A stretch of 64,000 nt of DNA from assembly GCA_030141605.1 (NCBI GenBank), contig JAQGDQ010000100.1, forward strand, positions 124,001-188,000. The letters are read 5' to 3'. The translations under genes and the position numbers were made by a program. This document shows positions 35,501 to 47,000 of the stretch, in pieces (position 1 is the stretch's first letter; every line of letters begins with the position of its first letter). The notes below the pieces were generated by a model. That model saw nothing but the letters and a program-made list of their open reading frames with translations. It was not told where the DNA came from and did no database searches. This DNA comes from Tubiluchus corallicola (Eukaryota > Priapulida > Priapulimorpha > Priapulimorphida > Tubiluchidae).

Positions 35501-38500
35501 ACAATATATATATTTACATGACCTTTTAAAATGTTGTAGTTAGAATAAAATTTTAATGTCAGTTACCTAGGTGGCATAATAAAATCTGTATTTTTAGTTA
35601 ACTTTATTGTCTTTGTGGATAGGTCTTCTGTGGTTATATGTCTCTTGTTAGTTTGCATGTTTTCAAAAAGTTATTGCTGCAGTTACTCACTTCTTGTCGT
35701 TATGGTATCACGTACCTTGTTTGCTTCATGTTATGCATGTCTGTTGGTCAGTACTTCATTGCTAGTTAAATGCGTAAACTTGTACAGTGTTACCAGCTAT
35801 TATACGTATGTTAACATATAATTTACGAGAAAATCTTGCTAACAATTAAAGCTGATATTAGAAGAGTAACATTTTTAGTGAATTTTCTTTCGTGTTTGGC
35901 TTTTAACTTAACATTTTAGTTTGCGCAAACTGGCACTGCCTAGTGGGTATAGTGTTGATTCTTAATCTTCCGAACTTTGCATTGCAGGTATATGATAACA
36001 ACGGTAAGTTTCTCTTTAAATTTAACGATTCTGTGATGAGTAGTCCGTCGGCTGTTGTTGTCATACCAAGTGGAAATATTGCCGTGAAAGACAATCATAG
36101 AATCTACATATTTGACTCAAGTGGGCATCTTTTGCATAAGTTTGGTGAAGGCCTCTTAGGAAAGCCATATGGTACTTGTTACTTTTCTGATTTCTCAGAC
36201 TTTTAGATTAAAAACAACATTAATTTTCCTTTATATGGTTTGGCACACTTACTACTTTTTGAATAGTTTGTAATTGGCCTTCCTTAGCTCATTGTCTACA
36301 CCTTTTCAAGCTCAAAAGTGCACTGCAAAAAATCAAGTGTACAGCAGAAAATCAAAAGTGCACAGCAAAAAATCAAAAGTGCACAACAAAAAATCAGAAG
36401 TGCACAATAAAAAGTCAAAAGCGTACAACAATAAAATCAAAAGCACAAAATGTTAACTTGTTTATACAGAATAGTGTAGGCCTTTCTAACATTAATAACA
36501 CTGCTGGAGTGTGTGTAGCTTGAGAAAGAAGTAAATTGTGTTGTGCGAGTAGCAAAACACTTAAAATTCTGATAATCAAACTTTCAATAACTTAACTTTT
36601 AAATGCTTGCCTAAGTTTCTAATAATAAAAATAATGCTGATGGTGATGATAGCTGACTCATTGACTTATAGACTGACTAAATGGCTTAAGCTGTTTTGAG
36701 AGGGACAACCATGGTTTAAAATTTCAGTCGCTCATCGATTGAAACCTTGCTCAAAAAAGCGGTCCTAAGCCTGCCGTAATTAAAAATGGCTGTGAATTAA
36801 TTTACTAAATTTGAGTACAACCAGCTATCAGCAATACTATTGTAACACAAACCAAAGTCCGTGTCTTGTTAGACTCGATTTTTTTGGTAATTAGTTAGCC
36901 AACCCCGCAAAATAAATTTGTGCATAAATGAACACGCAACCCACACCATACCCCACTCTCCACACCACCCTCACTTGCCACACCACACTATACCACCAAA
37001 CCACCATGACCACACACCACACCATACCACACTATCCACAACACCCCAAACTCACCACACCCACTACCCCAAACCTACCACATCACATCGTGATTATAAC
37101 GATGACGATGATGATGATGGTGGCAACGATGAGAACACCTTTAACATATACACCAACAACACAGCACCATGGCAAAACCACCAATGATCAATAATGCAGG
37201 CAAATTCTATGTAGCGTTTGCAAACTGCTCCTTTTGATCGTAATAGACTATTATTATAACGCTTACGTTATAACAGCCAGAAGCAACTTTTACCGAATAA
37301 AAATGCAGTATAGTGGATGACGTCACAACAATGGCTTTGCGTCAAGCAGTTTTCCAAGCAAAAATCACCCGAAATGAAACCTCCAAGTATTACAGCTCCT
37401 CGCGGTGGACATGCCCTAAAATATAGCCCACATCATCATGTAGCACCTTTCTTCCTCTTTCTAAAGAGCTATATATCACTTTCCAAGAGTCCCACCAGGC
37501 GCCGCTAGAACGTTTTTTCTACAGGCTTTTTGACCAAAATTTCGAAAAAATCCAGAGTTGGGTCCGGGAAAATACCCTGCGGGTCACCGTAGCCCTCCCA
37601 TGAATTCTAAATGTGACTACTATTGAATGGGCTATCTATCTATAGCCAGCACCACGCCAAGCCCATTCCCATTCTCCAGAAATAAGAGGTATAAGTTTTG
37701 CAAAAAACAGCCGAAAAATGGCCATTTTTGGAGGTTTTTCGCCGACCGTTTGTCCCGGTGGGCCCGATTCGAACAAAAACCCCCAATGAGACCACACTAG
37801 ATCAAGACCTTTTATTTGTTATCTAGATCGCCGCAAATGGTGCCGCCGTCGAAGCTGTAGCTTCAAATCTATTATATATATATATATTAAACACATAACC
37901 ACCGAAATTAATATATACGATTATAATGTGGACTTCTTGGAATTATTTATAATATTCTTATTATTTGAATTACGATATCTTATGATGAGTACAAATATGC
38001 AAGCATAAACATATAGGCATATAAGTATAAATACATGTATTTTGGTTTTTTTTGCTATTTTGCATTAGTCTGTATTCTATCATTAGTGTGTATTCTATAT
38101 AATTATATAATCTGTTCTTTGCATTTATTTGGAATTCACTCACATCAGGTTAGAGCAACTTGGAAAATTTTCAAAACAAATTCCTTCTGCCCCTTTTCCA
38201 TGTGAAGCTTTTTCCGTATGCCTATGCCCCCACATTTGGACACAGGATACTTTGCCACAAAATGTTAGGACACAGATAGCCTTTCCTCATAGGCAACTTT
38301 GGCACTGTCTGTTTTAGACACTTGTATCATTTGGACGAAGATATTTTGTGCACATGCTAAATTTGAACACGTATGTCGTTTCGACAAATAGGCCATCTTT
38401 TCTGGCACAAAAATTTAACTCTTGTACTGTTGATAAATCTGTGCAAAAACTGAACGACATTTTTAATAGTTTCTGAGAACTCTGATGGCAATCTGACATG

Positions 38501-41500
38501 TCAACATGAGTCTAATCTTTTTTATTTAACCCGAATCGGTAAAGTTATGTGCTGAAATATTCCATGTGAATAAAATTCATATCAGCAGTATAGCAGAATT
38601 GGATGTATAAGCCTATACGTTCAGACCCTTCGTTTGTTGATAGCCTTATGCCTGTGAAACCGTTAATCCGCCCTGCATGTATACCTAGTTTTGAATGAAA
38701 ATACCATATTGTTGTCGCCACATTGTTTTTTGATATGGCCAAAAATCTCTATTTGCCATAAGGCATGTGTAGTTTGATGCCATCTGTTCCTTTCCGATAA
38801 TCAATCAATAGCCAATTATCGGCGTCCAAATCTTTGCTGATTTATGAAATGATGGCTTGCAATGGGGGAAGTGCTGCTCGAGGTTGTCCTATTTTAGGCA
38901 GCAAAATAGGGTGTCAAAGTACCAAAAATTCTTTATGAATACGCGTGTAGGATCCTTATATAGATAAACAAACAGTTTTGCTATTTCATAACTTGATAAT
39001 TTATTAAGTTAAATAACATGAAAATAATATAGGCTAGCTCTATGAACATATTATAAGCATAGCTGTGTCACAAGTATTACTTGGCTTGACATTAATAGTT
39101 GCAATGAAATCTCGACTTGTATTGATAAACATTAGAAGGGTCACATTATTCTACATAAACAAGTTAATATTTTGTACTTCTTTTTTCGCTATGTACTTTT
39201 GATTTTTTGTTGTGCACTTTTGATTTTTCGCTGTGCACTTTTGATTTTTCGTTGTGCACTTTTGATTTTTTCCTAAGGACAATGGATATTTTGCTGTGCA
39301 CTTTTGAGCTTGAAATAGTGTAGAATAATCTCCTAAGATGTATAACACTAAATAATACAACACTTGACAGAAACTTTAGTAATTTATCTGTTTCTAATTC
39401 GATTTTGTTTCAAGCAATTAATGAAGAAGGAATGCCAATATAAGCGAAATCTCTTTATGCATTTTATTCATTAAAATTTGAAAAAATTGCTAATAACTGA
39501 ATGATGGTATTTTATTTATTTGGCACTCTTTCATTGTTGGAAGTCATCAATAGTTGTGCTCCTCGTGTCATAATAACTGTTGCTATACGTGCATTTGAAA
39601 AGTGATATAGCAGAATAGCTTAATCTATGCACATTATTTATCTTTAATACTAGACATCAATAATCATATGCATTAATGGATGTAGTTTAACATTTTTTCA
39701 TTTTTGCAACTTAGGGCTCGTACTAACAAAGCTAGGCCATTTGGTTTGTTACGATGATAACCGATACAGCGGACATCTCTTACATTTCTTCTCACTAGAT
39801 GGCTCACATGTCAAAACGATGCCTTTGAGCTTCCAGGAGGAATTGTCATTTGGCAGTAAAATTCGATTCATGGCAACCCACAATGACAAAATAATAATCG
39901 CAGATTTAGGTGAGATGTGTCTTCAAAGCTAGAATGTTTTTGTAGTACGTCCGGAGAATCTCACTATTCACCTTAGTTGTTATATTCCTAACATTTGTAT
40001 ATGGCATTGTTAAGAATTTTTGGAGAGCGATCTTTTAAAAATAAAAAACGATAAAATGGAAATTAAATTAAAAACTTCTAATTACAAAATGAAATTCATA
40101 TTAATACCTACTGGTTCAAGCGGTACATGACACTATAAAGATCACTGCCTATGACAAACTAGCCTGGTAAACATTTGAGTATGCTCAATAATGTAGACAG
40201 CTTCATTATTGTTGTGATATAGGAATTCATACAGTTCACTGGTTTATAGGTTATTTTACTCTATATATTTCATATGCGTAAAAGTCATTCAATTTTCTTC
40301 AAAGCCAGACCTTTACTTACGTCGATTCACTTAGGTGTTCTATTATAATGAAGATAAATTAGTGTAAAATAATTCCTGAGAAGTTTCCCTCACAAGATAG
40401 CTGCATTTAGCTGTAAACTGTAAGAAGACAGTGTTTAGTTGATACTTATTGTGCAGTACATTCATTTTGTGATCTAATTAAGCTATAGATTATATAGAAG
40501 CTTTCGATATTTTAGAAATTGAATTAACTGATAGTAAGCTTAAAATTTTAGTATTCAGATAAGTAAACTGATTCAGACTTCTGTCATCAAATTCATAAGA
40601 TTTGACAAGGAATATGATGTTGAAATTGGTTATTGTCTAATATTCATGAAAAGGAATGTTTGACTTGTTATTTGTGAATTATTTGGTCTGAGTAATAAGG
40701 AAATTTGGAGTTTGCTTTTGTTTCTGTGCTCAGAAAACCTGCACTTACCGAGCCAAAACTATGAACAAAGACTGTACTTTTTCCTCTTTTAGACAGTATT
40801 TACTGTATGGTATAGTACATGCTAGGGTGTATGGCAATTTATCAGCAGCACTGCTGTAAAAAGCCATGTATGCAAAGAATATGGCATGCGGAAGTGCTTA
40901 AGCAAATAAGTGATTGTGAATAATCAAATCTTAATATTCATAACATATATAGGAATCATACTGAAGTAAAAATTGAATTAAAGAAGAGAAGATATTGTCA
41001 ATACGCCTGTAACGGCTAGATTTTTGGCAGACATGGTGATGTTTCAGAACTGATTTGTTTGTCTTGTTCAGAAGTAACTGCTGCAAATGTGTATATTCAG
41101 TTTCTGATTCATATTTTACATATTTTAGAAAAAGAATGTTTAAACTGCCAATTTGGTTTGAATATGTTGAGATAATATAACCATTTATCTTCTTTATTCA
41201 GGGCTAAGTTACATTTATATCACTGATTTAGAGGGAAGGTTAATAAAGCGGTTTGGTGGCAAATCCGGCGTTAGTAAGTCCACTGGAGGTTTATTTTGTG
41301 AACCGTCTGGCATCTCTGTGGATGGCGTAGGAAATATGTTCATCTCCGACAGCAGGAATCAGCGAATACAGGCATGTCACTGTATCTGTAGACTATTAGT
41401 TGAAAGACTGCAAAATAAATATGACTATAATATTATAGAGAAGTGTAATTGGCTTGCAAGGCAAGTGTCATTTGCTATCTAATTCAGAACAATTCATTTG

Positions 41501-42082
41501 CACAAATGCATCTTTTTTTAATACAACACAACAGTCATGCAAGCCGGGTGCAGCACTCAGCATCTAGACCTACTTAATGTAGACGGTTTTGGTGGAATTG
41601 GAACTTAACTCACTCATGGATAATCCTCTAAGATGAGGCACTGGCAGGCAGTATCTTAGTCATACATCCACTCTCAGTGAGGGTAAATAGTTGCAGCAAG
41701 CCTGGCCTATGAAACCTCCAAGAATCATTTTCCTGGCAATCACTGGTATAAACACACTTTTTCTTTTCTAAGCGAAACCAGGATTTTTTTTAGAAGTTCC
41801 TTCCAAACCATTCTGCTTTCACACTTTCTCACAAAATGTATCTCATTGGTGGCAGTAAGATATTGATACAATTCTGTTGATGTTTATGACATAGTAATGA
41901 ATATTTTTCAGCTGTTTAATGCGGACGGCAACTTTGAAGACGTACTCAGACTCGACACAAGGTTGACACGCGTGTCCGATATTCATTTGACTAGTGACAA
42001 CCGTTTGCTTGTGCTGGATTTCACAGGACACCGAGTGCTAGTTTTCAAACTAGTGCAAGGTCAAAATATTCCAAAGCGATAA
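20561..42082 (+). CDS. TRIM-NHL-class protein lacking RING/B-box: coiled coil, filamin repeat, NHL propeller (19 exons, 1136 aa)
   Basis: Exons: 20561-20634, 21279-21374, 22374-22521, 22707-22793, 26786-26942, 27492-27690, 28181-29201, 29890-30019, 30379-30482, 32162-32255, 32890-33047, 33430-33505, 34503-34607, 34745-34840, 35035-35180, 35988-36171, 39715-39909, 41202-41371, 41912-42082. Phases close at 3411 nt. Residues about 27-135 are a BBC-like coiled coil. About 187-291 form a filamin/ABP280 repeat (PDDVGNYSVSVKIYD, then SPLCIEV). About 292-848 are disordered. About 850-1133 are NHL blades (e.g. EPSGISVDGVGNMFISDSRN, then QRIQLF). This is the TRIM2/TRIM3/TRIM71/Brat architecture; NHL domains of several relatives bind RNA or proteins. 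An in-frame TAA upstream of the first ATG and no upstream Cys/His cluster imply no E3 RING, as in Brat. Intron 18 has a GC donor. Exact orthology is unresolved. Confidence 0.93.
25556..26195 (-). repeat. Interspersed repeat family X, copy A, in intron 4 of the filamin-NHL gene
   Basis: About 640 bp, richer in GC than its surroundings, and matching the reverse complement of 37268-37892 over its whole length with moderate divergence. Shared landmarks are a TGACGTCA box (26121-26128), the palindrome AAAATGGCCATTTT (about 25718-25734) and a (TA)n tract (25557-25576) at one end. With the (TA)n taken as a 3' tail, copy A is in minus orientation, which would fit a retroposon. No coding capacity is recognised. 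Confidence 0.85.
25557..25576. repeat. (TA)n microsatellite
   Basis: About 10 TA units at the edge of repeat family X copy A. The other copy (37.87-37.89 kb) has the same tract at the same end, so it belongs to the element. Confidence 0.9.
30638..31573 (+). mobile_element. Tigger/pogo-like DNA transposon, copy 2 (non-autonomous), intron 9
   Basis: Similar to the element at 13812-14874 at both ends and through most of its length. The terminal inverted repeats are clearer here: TAGTAGGCGCCGCTTAATTG at the left end, and the reverse complement of the right end reads CAGTAGTCGCCGTTTAATAG. A TA duplication flanks it. It lacks the CENP-B-like region but keeps the QLLRA...QPTLKEF stretch, so it carries a larger internal deletion than copy 1. 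Confidence 0.85.
34129..34158 (+). other. Possible 30-nt microexon of the filamin-NHL gene
   Basis: Between exons 12 and 13, the sequence after 'tttgccag' and before 'gtgctc' is 30 nt long. It is open in the required phase (1 in, 1 out) and would add VLDVCLDVTT. It is not needed for a continuous frame, so it may be an optional cassette or chance. Confidence 0.25.
36296..36479 (+). mobile_element. MITE-like element with internal 21-bp minisatellite, copy A (intron 16)
   Basis: Starts CTACACCTTTTCAAGCTC and ends with AATAGTGTAG, so the ends are short inverted repeats (CTACACTATT consensus). The interior is 6-7 imperfect copies of a 21-bp unit like 'tcaaaagtgcacaacaaaaaa'. A second copy in inverted orientation lies at 39151-39323 in the same intron. 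The ends plus a variable tandem core resemble non-autonomous DNA transposons that carry minisatellites; the superfamily is not determined. Confidence 0.75.
36928..37090 (+). repeat. C/A-rich low-complexity tract
   Basis: About 160 bp made almost entirely of A, C and T with CCAC/ACCAC steps and hardly any G. It is followed by a short GAT-repeat patch (37096-37135). It lies in intron 16 beside the inverted repeats. Open frames here translate to His/Thr/Pro-rich low complexity and are not genes. Confidence 0.85.
37268..37892 (+). repeat. Interspersed repeat family X, copy B, in intron 16 of the filamin-NHL gene
   Basis: The inverted partner of 25556-26195. It contains TGACGTCA at 37318-37325, the AAAATGGCCATTTT palindrome near 37714-37730, a conserved GATCGCCGCAAATGGTGCCG block near 37828, and a terminal (TA)n at about 37873-37889. 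The CRE-like box near one end and the (TA)n at the other are consistent with a retroposon promoter and tail. That assignment is inferred. Confidence 0.85.
39151..39323 (-). mobile_element. MITE-like element with internal 21-bp minisatellite, copy B (intron 16)
   Basis: The reverse complement of the element at 36296-36479. Its ends (CTACA...TGTAG) are flanked by ATTATT on the left and AATAAT on the right, so the inverted repeat may extend outward. The interior holds about 6 units of the 'tcaaaagtgcacaacgaaaaa' repeat, one of them diverged. Confidence 0.75.
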
Positions 42083-44086
42083 ATACATATTTGTCAATAT
42101 AAATTTATGCAACGTTGCTTTGATGTTTTACAGATGCACATGTTTCAAACACTGCATTCAACGTATGTTAATGTGATGTTTTTATATAAAACTATATATC
42201 TTATAGTTAAAGAAACCAGTTGATAAAGAGTATTGTGGTACTTGTTAAGCATTGTGGTACTTCTTGAAGATATCATTCATAGTGCAGAGTATTTCAGCAA
42301 CAAACGACAAGTTTCTCCCCAATCTGTTGTAAAACAGTCAAAATTGCCTTAACTAACAACATAACCATTTTTGATATTACACGAAGTCTTGTTTAGCTTG
42401 TGAATTTCGACATTTACATAGATATTTCCCTTTCTCCTAACCAGGCACAAAGTTTGGCATTGTAGCCATGGAACTAGGCTAATTTTTGCAAAATACATAA
42501 ATATGTTTATTCATTTACAATTGTATTTTTTTTGAGGTAAGAACATGTTAACCGGCTATAACGTTCAATTAGCAGTATTATAACGGAAGTTTTTGTTTGC
42601 TGTGCAGCACTGCCAGACTACTTCACACAAAAGAAACCTGACCTATTACACGCAGTAGGCATGAAACTGTCAATCATTTTTTAAATGGTAATAGTTTCCA
42701 CTTTTCACATTTCAGCCATTTTTTATTTACATTTTGTCCTGCAAACATGGATACGTATCTCTCCAAAATGTCATTAGTTTGCACCCTTTTTCTTGTGACA
42801 AGTTTGTAGTTGTCCGTAATTAGTAATTATAGCGGTACTGTATAATATTAAACACATACTCACTATCTACCAAATCTCATGCACATTTTTGTAAACTGTA
42901 AGCTATGTGCTATAATTATAAATCAGAAATCGTTCTATAATCTTGTACACGTATAATAGTTAGTTGAACACCTATTGTATTTATAAGACAGCAGGTTTAT
43001 ATGATAAATCTGCTTATATCCCATGTTTAATGTTATTTGCTTTTAATCTTGAAGGCTTACTAAAATTATGCTTTGGTTTGTTTTTTTTTACATCAAGATA
43101 AATGTGTAACAAACATGTCTGTAAAGGATTACAGGCTTTTTGTGGCAGTAAATAAAACATTTTCTAAGTGCTTTACTACCGTCATTTAAAAAGTATGTAT
43201 TAAACTGATAAAAAGACCGCGGATATCTTTACATCGTTACTAGTTTATATCCACAGTAGTGAGATGTATTCTTATTTCAGTATAATTACCTTTCAGTTAT
43301 TCTTTACAGTATCATATGTGTTGAACTTTGGACAGATTTAATTTTTATACATTGATATATATTTCTGCTGTTTGCAATTTATACTCATTCTATCTAAATC
43401 GTATCATTAAATACACTTACGACTTGCAAACTAAAACCTGCTTGATCAGCTATCTGATTTGTTTGTTTGATAAACATTTCAAATAGACAGTGAAAGATTT
43501 TTTTATTTTTTATTGGTTAGCAATATTTTTATAATATGCTAATTAATCATTCTTAAGTTTAGTTTTTTATTAGAAAAAATGTGTACAACTTTTTTTAGTT
43601 ACAACATTTTTTGTACATCTCCATTAGAATCAGTGTAAACCCGATTCTATCAGAGTACAACTCAAGAGTGTAAAATTGCATGCCTTTAGTTGATAAAATT
43701 ACAGAACTGCAGTGCACTTAAAAGTGTTTTTGATGTACAATATTTTATACATTACTTACAGTGAATCACAGTAAGATCTAAACAAACTATTATTTGTACA
43801 CAACACTGCATAAGAAGTTCCACCTTCACTATTCATGTAATTTAACCATTTTCACAACTTTGTGCACTCACGTGCAATACAAACTAAGAAACTAATATAA
43901 CAATACAGGGCATATTCCAAAATGTTGAAACTTGACTAAACTTGCAAAACCGCAGATATTGCTAAATGAAAACCAAATCCAATGTCAGACTAGAAGCACA
44001 GTCATTTCCAGATACAACAAAGCAGGTTAGGTTCTGTACTTTCTGCCTGTGAGTGCCAATACATGAAGCTCAAACCCTAGAAGAGC
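42083..44086. other. Convergent 3' ends of the filamin-NHL gene and VPS51
   Basis: No coding sequence was found. A plus-strand AATAAA at 43151-43156 is the first canonical poly(A) signal I noticed after the filamin-NHL stop, giving a UTR of about 1.1 kb. Minus-strand AATAAA motifs near 43502-43515 and 43566-43571 would end VPS51 about 500-600 nt past its stop. The two transcripts would then end only about 300-400 bp apart, tail to tail. Confidence 0.6.
43151..43156 (+). terminator. Probable poly(A) signal of the filamin-NHL gene
   Basis: First canonical AATAAA found downstream of the stop codon on the plus strand. Use is inferred from position. Confidence 0.5.
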
Positions 44087-47000
44087 TCATCCCCTTTCAC
44101 AGATCAACTCTATGACCTAAATAAAAAGATATAACTTTGTATTAACTAATGAAAGTTGTTACATCACTTGATCACACGCATTACTGCATACAATTTTCCA
44201 GTTAATTATAATCCTACGACATGTCTAATATAGATTATATCGATTAGTAATGAATTAAACATATAAATTAAAAAACTCAAGGCTGAACTTAACCAAAATG
44301 AACAAACTGTGACAAAAGTGGAACTGAGTCTGGATTTGAACCGCCTTGTTTAACTTGTGGGAGAATTGTACAAGAGGAATGTAATCTAGTGACTTGAGAT
44401 GCTGCGCTTGTAACCTAAATGTTCGCAATTCAAATCTAGGTTATTCACAAAGGATGAGATTTAAAAGGTTGGATTGAACTAACACAACACATTAGCAATT
44501 CATTTGCAAATCTGCATACATTTCCAGTTATTTCACTCAGATTGCACCTATGTAGTTTTCCTTATTTGCAAAAAATAATCACTAGAGATGGCAGAATACT
44601 ATTACATCGCAGAATTATTATAATGCTATTTCACAAAAGTACAATAAAAATGCATACGTACACTAGGTTCCATCATTACAGGATCCAAACATCTATGTGC
44701 ACTGCTGCACACAATCTCGTCCAGTAGAAAATGAACAAGACTGAAAAAACAAAACAAACACAGTTAGACTGTTTTATTAATGAATCAAGAGGTACATCAC
44801 AGAAATCTGGTGTACGAAGTGTTCCAATATTTTTACAAATCGTAAAACATTGTTTTACACCAGAAATAGATGTATAGCGTAACACACTCTTCCTTTATTT
44901 TGCAGCTTTATCTCTTTAATAACTATAACTATAGTTTGGCTAAATTTTAAATGCATACACATAAATACGTCACATAAGAAAGACCGACAATTGAAACCTT
45001 AACAGTTGCTGATTACAGCATAGAAGAAAATAAAACTGGAGGGCCTAAAGGATGCCTTTGGCTAGGTAGTTTGAAGCAAACAGTCGACTTTTGCACATTT
45101 TGTCAGGTGTACAATTTCCTTTTAAGATGTAATCAGACCTACCACTGAAAACTACTACTTGGAAAAAAAGAATCTCTACACTTACTTTTCATCTGACACA
45201 AATCTCCATAAATATAACTGCAGGTAATGCGTATCAACCTGAATTTGCTGCAACCCATACCGACCGAATGTTCTTAATCTAACACACTCCAGGAATGTCT
45301 GAAATAAAAAGTGCTTTGGTTAGTGAATGTGATCAATAGATTACAACAGTGGCAACGCGCAGTTGGCAATGAGCTTTAGAGTTACCTTTCAGTGTTCTTA
45401 AGATCTGGTTTCATGAAAAAAACATTTATGAAGTGCTTTATAAGCCATAGCACTTTATAACACATTTAAATAAGATCCTGAACATTTAACATGGAAATGT
45501 TGCTAAAAAATGCAATCAGAGTTGCACTCACCTTTAAGCTAATCTTTATGATGCCAGTCAATACAGATACTTTGGAAAACTCGACTGTGCTGAATATCTC
45601 TATGCGTTCAGAAAACAGTTTCTGAATATTACTCATGAGACTGTTGTCTATCGTGCTGAAAAAACGACTACTATTGATCAGTGATGTTCTACAGAGCAAT
45701 GCTACACAGAGTTCAAGTAGAAGCAGTATGTAAAACTCTTTGCACAATGGCAAATAATTCCACTATGTTATGATAGTTAGTCTGCTCTAGATTCAGTGAA
45801 TTAACATGCGTCATTTAGAAACTCTTCAAGGTAACATAGAGATTTTTTATGTAATGTACCTAGGTGTAAATCGTCCCCACTGTGAGCGCTGCTGCTGCCT
45901 AGTCATACTGTAATTAAATGTCCGCTTGCTGGAATCACTGCTTCTTTCTTTTCTTACCCCTTCCTCATACAGCTGCCCTACCTGGAAGTAATGATATAAC
46001 ATACAACGTATTTGCATTTTGAACAAACTGCCTAGCACAAAAATGCAGCATTAAATTACTTCACTGGCAGCTCTTTCTTAAACAACTTAGTTCAGCTAGT
46101 TTAACTTCTGATTATTAGGCGAATTCACTGTATAATTATATATACAATAAGGAAAATAATTAATAATAATTCATATTAACTTAGATAAAAACACTATATA
46201 CTAAGATCATCATCACAACATACATAAGCAAATAATGTCAGAAATCTTTCATCTGCATGTAGACCAAAAGGAAAACTTATGAAGCTTTGGTACAATTAAT
46301 AGCGAATAATAGGCTGAGTAAAAAGATGTGGGCCAAACTAAGGGCAATAATGATGGTGATAATGAAATGATGATTGTATTAAATAAATGCTAAATCTGTT
46401 GATACGGAATCAGAGAAAGGAATAAAACAACAATGATACTGTGACAGAAGCAGGACAATCAAACATGACGAGATGTAAAAGCTTAAGTTTAACTTGTAAT
46501 TAGAACACAAAGAACGTGGAATTCAGAGCGACCTCTCCGGTAAACTAGACATAAGCTTTTATAACAAATAAGCTTTCCACTTTATGAACTTATACTTTAG
46601 CAGCCTTCTTACTACACAATGTACAACCACTGTCTGTCTACTTACTTGCATTTATAAATTCAATGATATTACCATGTTAAACAATCCTTGATTTCTAGAA
46701 TTTTACACACCTTGTAATTCACACATGTGTAAAGCAAAGACAAACAAAAGTATGCAATACTTGTGAGTCAATGGCAGTGATATCTTCCACAACTCTCTTC
46801 ATGACAGCCCTTACATTACGAGGCTCAATTGTGTTTAGCCAATCACGTGTTTCCACACTCTTTCTTAGCATCTGAGAAGCAAACAGGACATATTTTACAA
46901 TCCAAACTGCAAGTGCTAAAGCATAGCAAATTATACACAATAATGTCGGAATTACAGTTTTTCTGTTGCTTATACAAACTGCAAGTGCTAAAGCATAGCA

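Noticed and set aside
36274..36456. Lysine-rich repeated ORF (KSKVH repeats)
   Set aside because: It is the translation of the 21-bp minisatellite within a MITE-like element inside an intron. There is no splice support.
36296..36479. CRISPR-like array
   Set aside because: Units are contiguous 21-mers without spacers, in a eukaryotic intron, bounded by transposon-like inverted ends.
36918..37194. Two overlapping His/Thr/Pro-rich ORFs
   Set aside because: They are translations of the C/A-rich low-complexity tract in different frames. No domain is present and they lie inside an intron.
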